From the NCBI RefSeq assembly GCF_918797505.1, contig NC_092795.1:27081131-27145130 (forward strand): a stretch of 64,000 bases of DNA. Reading direction: 5' to 3'. A program made the translations under genes and the position numbers. Below, in pieces: positions 45,276 to 55,984 of the stretch (the first letter of the stretch is position 1; each line of letters begins with the position of its first letter). The notes under the pieces were generated by a model. That model saw nothing but the letters and a program-made list of their open reading frames with translations. It was not told the origin of the DNA and searched no databases. The stretch comes from Bemisia tabaci. Taxonomy: Eukaryota > Arthropoda > Insecta > Hemiptera > Aleyrodidae.

Positions 45276-45995
45276 GTCAATGTGTAAGCAGTTTCAACTA
45301 TGAGCGAATGGTTTTTTTTTTTTTTCGCATATAAGTACCTCGTTAAAAGAAAGGAACCGAAAAGAACCAGTGAAAAATGTTCATCCATTTCTGACACCCT
45401 ACGATTTTGATGGAAACGTGCTGCCGATGATGCTAAGAGTCCTCTTTGACCTTAAAAAATATTGAGCTATCAACAACACACGGATACACGCGAACACATT
45501 GGTCAACTGGAGAACACACTCACCGCACATTGATACTTACGGGTCATTCATAAAACACATAACGCTCATTCGGGGGGGGGGGGGGGGGTCTAAGAAAGCG
45601 TTACACCATTTTGTTTTCATCTGTTAAAGGATACGGACTTAATGTCCGTATCCGGTTAGGACTTGGTCATAATACCGTCACGAAAGGGAGAAGGATCGAA
45701 AACTCTCTAATTTAGCGTTTAGTTATCACATGAACGGCCCACTTAAATGCTTACGACAGGGGCGGAGGTCCAATGTTTCAAAATCGCTCAATTTTTTGCT
45801 CTTTTACTAACCTTTTTGACAAATCGTGAATACACTCATTAACCGAACGGGGGAAATCCGTAATTTTGACGAAAGGTAACGGCGAGTGAAATGTTGACAA
45901 CTTGTTTATAAAAAAGACGGAAGATCTGGACTTCTGCTCCTATTTGAACTGCGAGAAAATTCCTAAGTCCTCTTCATATAAAGGATTCTTTCCAA
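45276..45995. other. Gene-free stretch
   Basis: I see no gene. There is a poly(G) run of about 17 near 45572-45589. A TTAATGTCCGTATCCGG palindrome-like motif lies near 45630. Confidence 0.4.
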
Positions 45996-47934
45996 CAGGG
46001 GCGGACTGGCCCTAAATTAAGTATGGGGCGGGCCCCTAGGGGGGTCTGGGGGGTCCCCCAGTAGAAGGGGGGTCCGGGGCACTCCCCCGGAAAATTTTGA
46101 AAATTAGGCCCTTTTAGAATGAATTTTACGCTATTTTAGACCCTACTCTTTAATATTATTTTTGAAACATTATCCAAAAAGAGACCAGAAATGCAAAACT
46201 TAGTATATTTTCTTAAACTGGATGAAAAAATGAGAATCCGTTGTATACTTGGAATTCAACTTTTATTTTCCTCTTCCAACGAAAAATTGTGCCAAAGCTA
46301 AATTAGTATACAGAAGATACATAGAATCAAGTAGAATAGTAATAGTGACAGTCTAAAAAGAACACATTCTGAAAAACACAGTTCGGATTTTTTTGTTCGT
46401 TTGTTTTTTTTAAATGTACTTTTTAGCCGCCAAAATTGACAACTGTCTTAATTTTTTTTGAACGTTTTATTGGATCCTTTCTTCGCTCTGCTCATAGAAA
46501 AATCAGTGCCGTTTACTAGTTAAATGACGCGTAATGAATGAATAAATCGATGGTTAAATTCTGAAAACACGTAACTCGGAATCCGCATCATGAACCCTGA
46601 GACTCGTAAGGATGCTCATGTTTTGCGTGTATCCTTATGAGTCTCAGGGTTCATGAGTTAATGATGCGGATTCCGAGATACGTGTTTTCAGAATTTAGCC
46701 TTTGAAATAAAAATAAAAATGAAAATAAAAATACGAACAAAAAATTGACAAAAATCTGACACTTTGAAAATTATTGTGTTAATTAAACTGGAAATAGAAA
46801 CACAGTTTTACGCCATTAACAGCCTTTTTAACTCTGTTGAGGTTGCCGCGATCAAGTTGATTATTATCTCGTGATCAATAGATTTGGTCAAATCTCTTTC
46901 TACGTACAATAACATCAAGTAAGTCAGTAGTTCTTGCCCAATTTGCGATCGAATCCGCGTTTTAATAAGTTTTAGTTTCGAAAATACTCGCTCACAGGTA
47001 ACTTGGGTGCATGGTAAGGTTTTACTCTTTTTTGCCGTAAGACCTTTTTTTTCCTTGTTAATTTAAAAAACTGACCAAAATAGGGGGGAGGGGCGAGGCT
47101 TGTGTTACGTATTTATTTATTTTTTTTGAGGGGGGGGGGATGGTTCGAGCTTGCGTTACGCGTTACGGAGGGGGGATGGGGGTAAAAAAATCGGAAAAAC
47201 TGCGTTACGTATTATATGGACAGCCCCCATTATGGATTTCGCTAAAGGGGGGAAAAATCGCCGAAGGCCCCTACGAAATCCCTTGAGGAAGGTAGGAAAG
47301 GTTCCCTACTAGGGGCCTCCAAAGTTCAAAATTGCATAGAAATGCGCCCTCGAGGCCTCTCTGAATCAGTACCAAAGGGCCCCCGGCAAAAAGGACCCTT
47401 TTGTCGAATCGGCGATAAAGAGCCCGCTGCCTTGAAGGTCCTTAGAGGCGGTATAAAACCGCATCAAGGCCTCTTCAAATCGGCAATAAATGGTCCCTTG
47501 GAAACGGCAAAAAAGGACTCCTTCGAATCAGATAAAGGGGCTCTTTTAAGGTCCTTAGAAGCGGCAAAAAAAGGCTCCATCGAGTCTTCTTCGAATCGGC
47601 AATAAATGAGTCCTTCAGGGCTCTTCCGAAATGACAAAAAAGGACCCCTTTGGACTTATTCGAATCAGAAAAAAGGGCTCTCAAAATGCAACGCCCTTAG
47701 ATACGGCATAAAAAAGCTCCTTCAGGGCGCTCTCCGAATCGGCCATAAAGTGTCCTGTCCTCTCAGGAGTCTCGGGGCCCTTTCTCGAGGACGAACCGAA
47801 AAAGCCCTCGGGCGCTTCTTCGAAACGGCGAAATACGGCCCTTCAAATCGGCAAAAAGGGGCCCCTCCGGGGCCCCTTTTGGCCGATGAAAGTGGGGCGA
47901 TCGCCCCATCGCCACCCCGGCCAGTCCGTCCCTG
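45996..47934. mobile_element. Non-autonomous hAT-like element, 1,939 bp, with TSD
   Basis: The ends are CAGGGGCGGACTGGCC on the left and the complement of CAGGGACGGACTGGCC on the right. The perfect 8-bp target duplication CTTTCCAA is at 45988-45995 and 47935-47942. It shares end sequence with 8775-10429 and the C/G-rich subterminal block (GGGGGGTCCCCCAG near 46047-46062). The interior has a foldback palindrome (46556-46696), a GGGG-rich remnant (47085-47230), and many degenerate copies of a roughly 40-bp GAATCGGCAATAAA(G/T)GG unit (47280-47880). No transposase was found. Confidence 0.87.
46556..46696. repeat. Foldback palindrome, about 60-bp arms
   Basis: The left arm (AAATTCTGAAAACACG, ACTCGGAATCCGCATCA, TGAACCCTGAGACTCGTAAG) is complemented by 46631-46696, with about 17 bp of loop. 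A 7-bp insertion in the right arm is the main mismatch. Confidence 0.85.
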
Positions 47935-47942
47935 CTTTCCAA

Positions 47943-48311
47943 ATGAATTAATAAATAAAGTTTTTCAAAAATTCGAATTTCACGTAAAAAGTACCCGCTA
48001 CCACCTAGTTCCACAAATCGAGCCAAGATAGCATTTTAGACCACATCCATGCACCATCTTTGATTTTCGAATTTTGAAAATGTGCGTTGCATTACAAGTT
48101 TCTCGTCAAAGAATATCAAGTTGTACAAAAATCGATCGAACAGGAGCCGCATATCGTGGGATCATGGGACTCTTCACAGTGATAAACGACATCGGTTAAT
48201 TTACGAGACGGTGCGCCTTCATTTTTAACTGATACTTTGCAACTCTCCTGTGGCGGAATAGTTGCCCAGAGCGCCTTCAACGGTATCACCTTGACTTGAT
48301 GGCGGAATATG
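47943..48311. other. Gene-free stretch
   Basis: No gene or repeat was recognised. Confidence 0.4.
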
Positions 48312-48319
48312 ACGATTAC

Positions 48320-48481
48320 CAGAGGCGGATCCAGCAACTTGGCAACACTGGATTCCCTCCATTTACACCTATGGTAAATAATCTATTCTTGTCGGAGTAC
48401 CTGGCCCCTCCAAGAATCGATGCATTTCCATAGGTTTTAATGAAGAAAAACAATGTTGTCCATTTGCTGGATCCGCCGATG
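48320..48481. mobile_element. GGCGGATCC-ended MITE, 162 bp, 8-bp TSD, copy 1
   Basis: The ends are CAGAGGCGGATCCAGCAA and the complement of CATCGGCGGATCCAGCAA. The direct repeat ACGATTAC flanks it at 48312-48319 and 48482-48489. Neighbouring bases extend the repeat to about 12, so the exact TSD length is uncertain. The interior contains GGCAACACTGGA, TCCATTT and AAGAATCGAT. Confidence 0.82.
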
Positions 48482-48489
48482 ACGATTAC

Positions 48490-50152
48490 CGTTGAAATTG
48501 CACCCTTGCGCGTGCGCAAATGCATACTTTCGCTTCACCGATGATGAGGTGAAAAAACGTGCATACTTCAATTTGAGCCGTTGCAAGTTTTCCATTGATT
48601 ATATGCGGGTAAACTAATGTGAATTACCTAAAATCTGCCGTGTTTTTATCTAAGATAGGTAAGATGAAAAATATTATTTTAATGTTTCATTCAAATCTGT
48701 TTGGATTTTTCTTTAGTTAATTAGTTAGAAAGGGAAAGAGAAATATAAGGGGCAACCTCCGAACGAGCAAAATCGGCTTTGGTTTTTACAGCCCTCTAAG
48801 TAAATAGGCCCGAGGGGTTGAAAAAGCGTCAAAGCAAACTGAATGACAATCAGTGTTATTATCAGCTCGCTTTTGCATCTATGATGTAAAGATTATGAAC
48901 TTTAAATATATTCCTTAGTATTCTTAATTCTGCAGTATACTCCCTTCCCGTGGACATTTGCTGGTTGGTTGAGGTTCCTTCTACCCTTTCCTTAAAGTCT
49001 CCTTCAGTCCATTTACCTTTACCTAAAAAATAGGTTTAAGACTTTCTTCCAGGTTTTCCGACACCTTGTATAACTCTCCTGTATATCTTACGAGAAATTC
49101 ATTAGCTTCGTGTTCTTTCGACTCTATGGTTAGAGTCTCCTGGAAACTCCTTTGTTCCTGCATAAGGAGTGTCGTAGCTCGTGCGACTCCCCCCCCCCCC
49201 CCCCCCCTCGTCTATACTTTTGATACCTCATGAACTCTAGCATCCTCTTTGAAAAGTTTTCTAGAACGACGCGGCGGCGTTCTTTCTATCCTTTCGTTAA
49301 AGTCTTCAAAAACCTTTCAGTATGAGTAATATGTTTTAAACATTTTTTCTAGCTACATTTGGAGCACCAAGTACACTCGGCATCGTTTCCGTAGAAAAAC
49401 TCCTCAGTTAGGTGTTTGTCCTATCCTCCCGTTAAAGTCTTCTGATGAGATTTCCGCCAGCAGCATCCACACGGTGGCAGGCCAATAGTGCAGACACAAG
49501 GTACTACAGTACCTACCTTCCTCAAGAGAGAATGCGACAGTTGCACTAGTTCTTAAAAAAAAAAAAAAAAAAATCAAGTAAACAAGTGCAAGAAGCACAT
49601 CCGACTGAATACACTTGTGTGGGTAAATTCGCTCGAAAATCACGTTGGGCTCACATAAAAAGTTCGAAACCCACTAAGCGCGCAATCTGCATAGTTTGTA
49701 ACACGATCTTTCAAATTTACCGCGTATGCGGGTAGTTTTCTTGGTGGCTGCCAGTCAGGTTTGCCCGGAGAAAGACCCAACCTAAATAAACGAACAATCT
49801 CACAAACTGTTATAAACTCTCCTTGTGTAAGATTTCGATTGATTCAAAGCTCTTGTTTTTGCAAAAAAAAAAAAAAAAAAAAAAAAGGGAGGAAAAGAAG
49901 CAAACACTTGAACATGATTGAAATCATATAATAGAATTCGTTTGTTTACTCAGCTTGGTTTTTCAGACTCCTGTCTGTCAGTCTGTCTGTACAAACCTGG
50001 TCGGCGGTGACTGAGAAAAGCTGCCTGCAGACGCGGGAAACTTGAAAAAGCGTGTTACAAACTATGCCACTTGCAATGGATACCAAACTTTTACACAACG
50101 CGCGTCTAACGTGATTTTTGCGTGATTTTACCCGCGCAGAGTACATTTATTA
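48490..50152. other. Gene-free stretch with homopolymer runs
   Basis: I found no gene. There is a C run of about 18 near 49190-49207, and A runs near 49556-49572 and 49864-49886. Open frames near 49404-49643 have no similarity that I can recognise. Confidence 0.4.
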
Positions 50153-50382
50153 CACTGGAAAAAAAACCACATTGGATCTGGAGTCCAGACTCTTAAAAAC
50201 ATCGACAAGAAAAGGTACTCTTGACTCAGTTAGAATCTAGCTTAAATCAAGAACTATAGCCTCTTAATTTAAGCGGATTTCGTTTTGATTCAAGCAAAAA
50301 TCCGATTGAATCAAGAGTATTTTTTCTTGTCAATGTTTTCAAGAGTCTGGACTCTAGATCCAATGTGTTTTTTTTTTCAGTG
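50153..50382. mobile_element. CACTGGAAAAAAAC MITE, copy 1
   Basis: About 230 bp. The left end CACTGGAAAAAAAACCACAT leads into TTGGATCTGGAGTCCAGACTC. The right end is the complement (GAGTCTGGACTCTAGATCCAA, then TTTTTCAGTG). A second copy is at 55613-55842, and a lone left end is at 50402-50450. Confidence 0.8.
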
Positions 50383-51300
50383 TGTTTTTTTTCTAGTGTA
50401 GCACTGGAAAAAACACATTGGTTTTAGAGTCCAGACTCTTGAAAAATGGTGTTGAAACAAATCGTTATTTTTTTAAACATTACTAATCGCTGGTAGGAGA
50501 CATACAGAATAACAGTTGTATTGAAAAAATAACCAGTTTTGAAATTCAAAAAGTTCAGAAATAATTATATTTTAACAAAAAAAACGTTGAACTTCTGAAA
50601 TAACGAAATTTGGACTAGTCGCAGTCTTTAAATTAACGAAATTTGGAAGATATAAAATCTAAAAAAATACAATTTTGCCAAACAAATACGGCTTACGTAA
50701 GGCAGCGCTTGACCCCCCTCCCCCGTAAGCCAACTCTTGACCCCCCCCCCCTTAAGTGCCTCACGTAATTTGTGGACGACCCCTAACTCCCCGGAGGAGT
50801 CATTTAGTCGGGTCGATTTGACCCGGCTTGGGATTTCCAAGGGCAGTTCTTTAAAAACAATTTCCTAGATATTTTTTTCTTTCAATTTGATATTTGGTTC
50901 TTTTTTTGCGATGTATTTGTAGACCTATACTGAGAGCTTGTATACCCCATAGCCCATACAACGTGCGGGGCATGTGTTTTTAGCAAGTGTCGGGTCAACT
51001 TGACTGGGCTTGGGTATCTAAGGGCCCAAACAAAAAGAAATATAAAGTCATTTGGAAGTTATATGCATAAAATATTCCTTTCAACTATATTCATTTTCAT
51101 TTGCACACAGTTACTTTTGCCGTGTAAGTGCGTTCAATCGATGTGAGAAACGTTGAAACAATCTCATTTCGACAGTGTCGATTGCACATTTTATTTCTTG
51201 ATCAGCTACTCGAAAGTCCTGGAAAATAAATTTTGAATGTAGCAAGGTGGCAAAAAAATTGATATCTATAAAAAAAAAAATAAGATGTCTATTACTTCAC
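50383..51300. other. Transposon debris upstream of DIP2
   Basis: It holds a solo left end of the CACTGG family (50402-50450) and a GTGGACGACCCC remnant (50690-50795) with C runs. The rest is AT-rich. No gene was seen. Confidence 0.5.
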
Positions 51301-51613
51301 AAAAGAAGAGAGGCACGGCACAATAGAACAAAGCGCTGCAGCGGCAGCGCGCTCAACTATATTCGAGAGAGTTGAACATCCTATACTTTTGCACCATGCC
51401 ATGGAGGATAGCTGGATAGCTTCACATCGCCCAGTCGTTAGTGGTTGTCAATTCCTGCAACTAATGTAAGTAATGTATGTTGTGATTTGCGGGTAGTAAC
51501 TGGAGTGCGTTTGTCTGGCTGTGTTTTTTCTCAAAATGGCTAAAGACGTGGAGTTTATTTGTGTTGTGCTGTGAAATGTGCATTGAACAACTTACGCAAA
51601 GGATTATTTAACG
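51301..51613 (+). promoter_or_regulatory. Probable DIP2 promoter and 5'UTR
   Basis: The 300 bp before the DIP2 start are locally more GC-rich (GCTGCAGCGGCAGCGCGC near 51335-51352) than the surroundings. I saw no TATA box and no obvious splice acceptor directly before the ATG. The transcription start is inferred only from position. Confidence 0.35.
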
Positions 51614-51698
51614 ATGGCCGAGTTCAGTATCGATGTTTCCTGCTTACCGGAGGACGTCCGGGAAAAACTAGCCGAGCTCGATCTCGAATTATCTGAAG
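51614..51698 (+). CDS. DIP2: Disco-interacting protein 2 (DIP2), first coding exon only
   Basis: 28 codons plus one base read MAEFSIDVSCLPEDVREKLA then ELDLELSEG. This is the very conserved start of DIP2 proteins, whose N-terminal DMAP1-binding domain opens with a P.(E/D)VRE.LAELELELSEG signature. The exon ends at a consensus donor G|GTGAGT in phase 1, splitting the Gly codon, and DIP2 genes continue with DITQKGYEKKR, which I do not find before the window ends. Full DIP2 is a large protein with two acyl-CoA-synthetase-like (AMP-binding) domains, linked to lipid metabolism and axon patterning. Only the start is here, so the intron exceeds 12 kb. An open frame reads on past the donor but loses similarity at once. 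Confidence 0.88.
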
Positions 51699-54447
51699 GT
51701 GAGTCCCGAGTCAACAAACAACCTGAAATCCCTTCATGGAAACGCCTTGAATTCCTACCTAATTTTTTTAATCTTAAGCCTTTTCATCTCAAGTACATCT
51801 CTCATTGATCAACGCTTCCACATCCAAGCATTCTCTACTCACTAAGATGAAAGTCCATCAAAATACCCTGCCAGCCTAATCAAGATTTTCAGACTGGGGG
51901 GTACACTCATGTCTCCTATCTAATATCTCCATCTCCAAAGATATTTGAGGTCTCTTTTACTCATTGACTAGTGCATTGATATTCTAGCAAATTCCTCTCC
52001 TCTTCCACAAGAAATCATTCCTCCAGTTCAGTTTTTGAAGCAGTCGTCAATGATCTCGCACATGATGTGTTTAGTGGTTGGAGTTCGCTAGTGTTGTCTG
52101 GTTGTTGTGTCTCAAGTTCCTTAGCGTTTATGTTAGAAACATATTACCTGAGAAAATTTCAGACGAATTTTGATTGTTTAAGACGAGGCCAATTCGTGTT
52201 TCCCTGCTAGTTTTCATCTAAAGTCGATGACTTGGTGAAGGTGTCAAAGATTTATTCTGACGCGGGAAAGATAATTTTCTTATGTTGATTTTGTTGTCCC
52301 ATCCCTTCGTCTTGGTTTTAGTCCTAGGTTCTATTTTCATTCCTTGTGATGCAAGATTAAATTTCCATCGGAAAACTTGTCAAAGCATCAGACGGCAGCA
52401 TTGCGTTTAACTTTCTAAGAGGAAGGAGAGCCTCAATTTAAGTTCAAGCACCTGCTGTAGCGTGTTAATTCAGCCATCACTGATGTTTGACTCAACATCC
52501 ACACAGTGAGGATTTACTCTACTTCAAATTTTGCTGGCGTTCCAATTGAATATTAATACTTACCCCCTACCAATAATTAGCTGAGCGCATTGTTTTCCCT
52601 TAGCGGAAATTGAATCATATGAAAAGCAGATTTCTCACCGGCACACTGTTAGCTTAAAATATTTCTGTCATCCCTAGTAAAGCTGCTCTGGCATTCAGCA
52701 TCTTTGCCATAATCGTGACTTCAAGAGTATGAGATTCAAGTTGCATTAAAGAATAGCAGCTCTTAACCTGGCCGCATGTTCTTCCTGCACATATAAGGCA
52801 TGGGCAGAATGGAGTTTCTTCTCCACACTCTGTTTGGAAGGGTAAGACGAAAGCTCTTCTTAAACTTATTTGCTGATCTACAATTACTTACTGTTGATCA
52901 CATGAACTCCTTGGTCATTCTATCCAAACTGGTCTAGGACCTGTAGAGCTTGCAAATTATGTTGAGATGACATTCTAAGTAAAAAATGGATACTTAAACA
53001 AATATTCAAAAACTTACTTCTCTCCCTTTCCTTCATTCTTTGCTAGCAAGACGCGTTTTGGACTTGGATATGATCCATCCTCGGTTCGCGACTCACAGTT
53101 ATTTCATCTTAATTTGCTCTGAGTCAATGTGACTCAAAAGGTTGGAACTTGATACCTATCTGATGGTTCTGTGGATGAACATTATTGCAGACTAAAAGCA
53201 TTATTTTTCTTAGTGTAAAATCTGTTATACATCTGGTTATTCAGGGAGTTAGCCTAGTTGGATTTTAGGATTTGTCTTTTTTTTCTCAGTCGTCTCCGTT
53301 CTGTCTGCTGTGTCCCTACACATCCCAGAGTGAGCCATTCCAGTGAAGAGTCAGATTTTTGACACCGAATTTGTTCACTTGTTTCACTCTCAGCATAAAC
53401 GTCTAACAACATATTCACAAAAACTTCTCAGCGCTAGCATTTCTTACCAGCAACTCTCTGGTAGAGATCTTCCTGGAGTTACAGCACTGAGTCTCTCAGA
53501 AACGCAAATAAACGCATATGCCTCTCATATTAGCAAAATTTGCAAGGCATTCAGGTGCTCCTCATTTACTGCATATGATAAATATCGGTACATCACTTTA
53601 GCTTCAAAATAAACCCATCACTTTTTTCGCAGTGAGAATAAAAACAGTAAATTCTGTGGCATGCTCCACCTTTTTTCAAAAATATATCTTAACTAAGTAT
53701 ATAGTTAAGTAAGAAGACTTATCCAGGGTAAAGTTTGAATGAACAGAAAAGAAGGTACGCAAATAAGGAGTTGATATATTTAAAAGAGACTGCGTTTCAA
53801 TGTGTTCTCACAAGCCTTTGCACTCACAACTTTATGAGATAAGACTTTCTCAAAGCTTTACGACCTTTGACCCCCTCTCTGCTCATAATTGCGATTTGCT
53901 ATCTGCAATCTTAATTTAGAAGAAGTTTCCTGATAATAAACATGTCATGTCTTCATCAATAGCTCTAAACTCAAAAGTTATTATAAAGTAGTAAATTGAA
54001 ACCACTTCTCAATTTTTGTTCTTTGGAATAAAGGAATAACAGATTTTTTTTTTCTTCCTTTTTAAGTAGCCCTCAAGGGCTAATCCCATCTGCTCGTAAA
54101 CCAGCTTGAGCCAATCCCTAACCTGTTATTCCATATTTAACCATTAGCTTACCAATCCCTATAGGCCAAACTCCTTCCAAATCTTGGCAAGTGTGTGATC
54201 AGGAATTGACTGTCAATATTAATATGTAGAGTAGGACAGAATGTGAATGAACCTCTATAATTTTTTATCTCAAGCTCATTAATTTTTAGAACCGCCATGA
54301 ATCACTTCTTTGATGTACTTTACCGGGCATATTTATCAGGATGTAAAAAAGGTAGTAGTAAGTAAACAAGTAAACATTAGCCTATTGAAAAATCGGTAAG
54401 GAAAGTTTTTTTTACATCCAGAATGTAAGAATATTAATCCTCGAAAT
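51699..54447 (+). other. DIP2 intron 1, repeat-poor first part
   Basis: AT-rich intronic sequence with no exon-like block. I did not find the expected second exon starting DITQKGYE. Confidence 0.5.
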
Positions 54448-55144
54448 TTGTATCCATTAGTTCGAGTAAAATTCTTTGAAAATAGGGGGAAAATTTTCGC
54501 AAGTTTCCCTGAAAGTTCGCATTCTATCGGGGAACATTTGGCAATGTTTGAAGGCTCATACTTACGGCGCGGCGTTCCTCCTCCTTACTATGCTGCCATG
54601 CGAAGGAAGAAAGCTGTTCAGACGGGTTTCTTCTGAAGGTTCCTTCGAAGTACCTTTCGAAGGTTCATACCTTCGAGAGTTGCCAAATTTCACTTGATAA
54701 AACATGCACTTTTTACTGACATTCATGCTTTTTTGTCCGCGAAATTTTCAGATACCCGAGTTTAAATTGCGTACAAAATTGTTTGAAACATTTGGAAACA
54801 AACAGTCACTATTTTCCCAGTGAATTCGGTTTTATCGAAGGAAGCTTGGCAACGTCTGAAGGCTCTTACGGCGTTCTTCCTTAGCACGCTGCCGTGCCAA
54901 GGAAGAACGCCGTATGAGCCTTTAGGCGTTGCCAAATTTCATTTGGTAAATCACGAATTTTTCGGGAAAATTTGTTAATATTTTTCTTCCAATTTTTCAG
55001 ATAATTTTCATCGCAATTTCACCGAAAGTTCCTGAAATCTTCAAGGCTAAATATTGATAACTTCCCTCCAAATTTCACATTTTATCGAAGAAAATTTGGC
55101 AACTCTCAAATGTTCATACGGCGTTGTTTCTTAGCACGGCAGTA
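54448..55144. mobile_element. Tandem cluster of CTGCCGTGCTAAGG MITEs
   Basis: A truncated copy ends near 54597. A copy spans about 54590-54894, and a third spans 54890-55144. They abut right end to left end (CTTAGCACGCTGCCGTGCCAAGG at 54889-54910), sharing the terminal CTGCC. The first pair shows a local duplication of CCTTCGAAG motifs near 54638-54680. Confidence 0.7.
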
Positions 55145-55582
55145 TGGCAGTGCATTCGTCACGTGACATCACTTTACCGCCCCCCCCTCCCCCTCTGCAG
55201 GTAGTAATTGAACGCTGCGCTACCAGGCTTTCAATAATGCAAGCACCCTTGAAAGCCACGATTGGTCGGTGGGCGGCGAACAAGGCGACCTGCCGACCGT
55301 CAGTTTATCCCCATTGTAGTTTCGGTCGCCGAGTGTTTGCTTCTAGTCAAAGGCGTTTTTTTTTCCTTTTCATGGGCTCGGCGAGCGATGGCCAGTGCGG
55401 CGATCGAGGAGTTAATCAGCCGGGTGATGGTCGTAAACGCGAATAATGGTGATAATGGGGGAAATGAGCGGAACGGCTCCGGATCTGGTCGAGCGAGTGG
55501 CATTCACCCGCGATTGTTACTCGCCATCAGCCGTCCACTCGCGAGTTGAATCAATCAGTCGCATCAGTCGATCAAGTCGATC
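55145..55582. other. CpG-rich block in DIP2 intron
   Basis: It is GC- and CpG-rich, open in several overlapping frames on both strands, with no protein similarity that I recognise. It could be an alternative promoter or a repeat. Confidence 0.35.
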
Positions 55583-55976
55583 CATTGGCGGATCCATCAA
55601 ACTGGCAACACTCACTGGAGAAAAAAACACATTGGATCTAGAGTCCAGACTCTTAAAAAACGTCGACAAGAAAAAGTACTCTTGATTCAGTGAGAATCTA
55701 GCTTAAATCAAGAACCAAGCCTCTTAATTTAAGCGGATTTCGTTTTGATTCTAGCAAAAATCCGATTGAATCTAAAGTATTTTTTCTTGTCAGTGTTTTC
55801 AAGAGTCTGGACTCTAGATCCAATGTGTTTTTTTTTCCAGTGCTGTTTTTCTCCATTTAAGCCTATGAAAGTTTATCGATTCTTGGAGGAGCCAGGTGCC
55901 CCGACAAGAATCGATTATTTAACATAGGTTTAAAAGGAGGAAATCCGGTGTTGCCAAATTGCTGGATCCGCCTATG
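55583..55976. mobile_element. GGCGGATCC-ended MITE, copy 2, 8-bp TSD, carrying a nested MITE
   Basis: The ends CATTGGCGGATCCATCAA and the complement of CATAGGCGGATCCAGCAA are flanked by a perfect AGTCGATC duplication (55575-55582 and 55977-55984). The element is interrupted by the CACTGG MITE at 55613-55842. Without it, the element is about 160 bp, like the copy at 48320-48481. Confidence 0.85.
55613..55842. mobile_element. CACTGGAAAAAAAC MITE, copy 2 (nested)
   Basis: It is nearly identical in layout to 50153-50382: TTGGATCTAGAGTCCAGACTC at the left, its complement at the right, and a shared AATTTAAGCGGATTTCGTTT interior. Confidence 0.82.
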
Positions 55977-55984
55977 AGTCGATC

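Noticed and set aside
47342..48031. Two plus-strand open frames rich in KKGP-like repeats
   Set aside because: They follow the degenerate 40-bp repeat inside the hAT-like element. No transposase or domain features.
55144..55549. Possible proline-rich protein in DIP2 intron
   Set aside because: The proline run is a C tract, frames overlap on both strands, and no splice context supports an exon.
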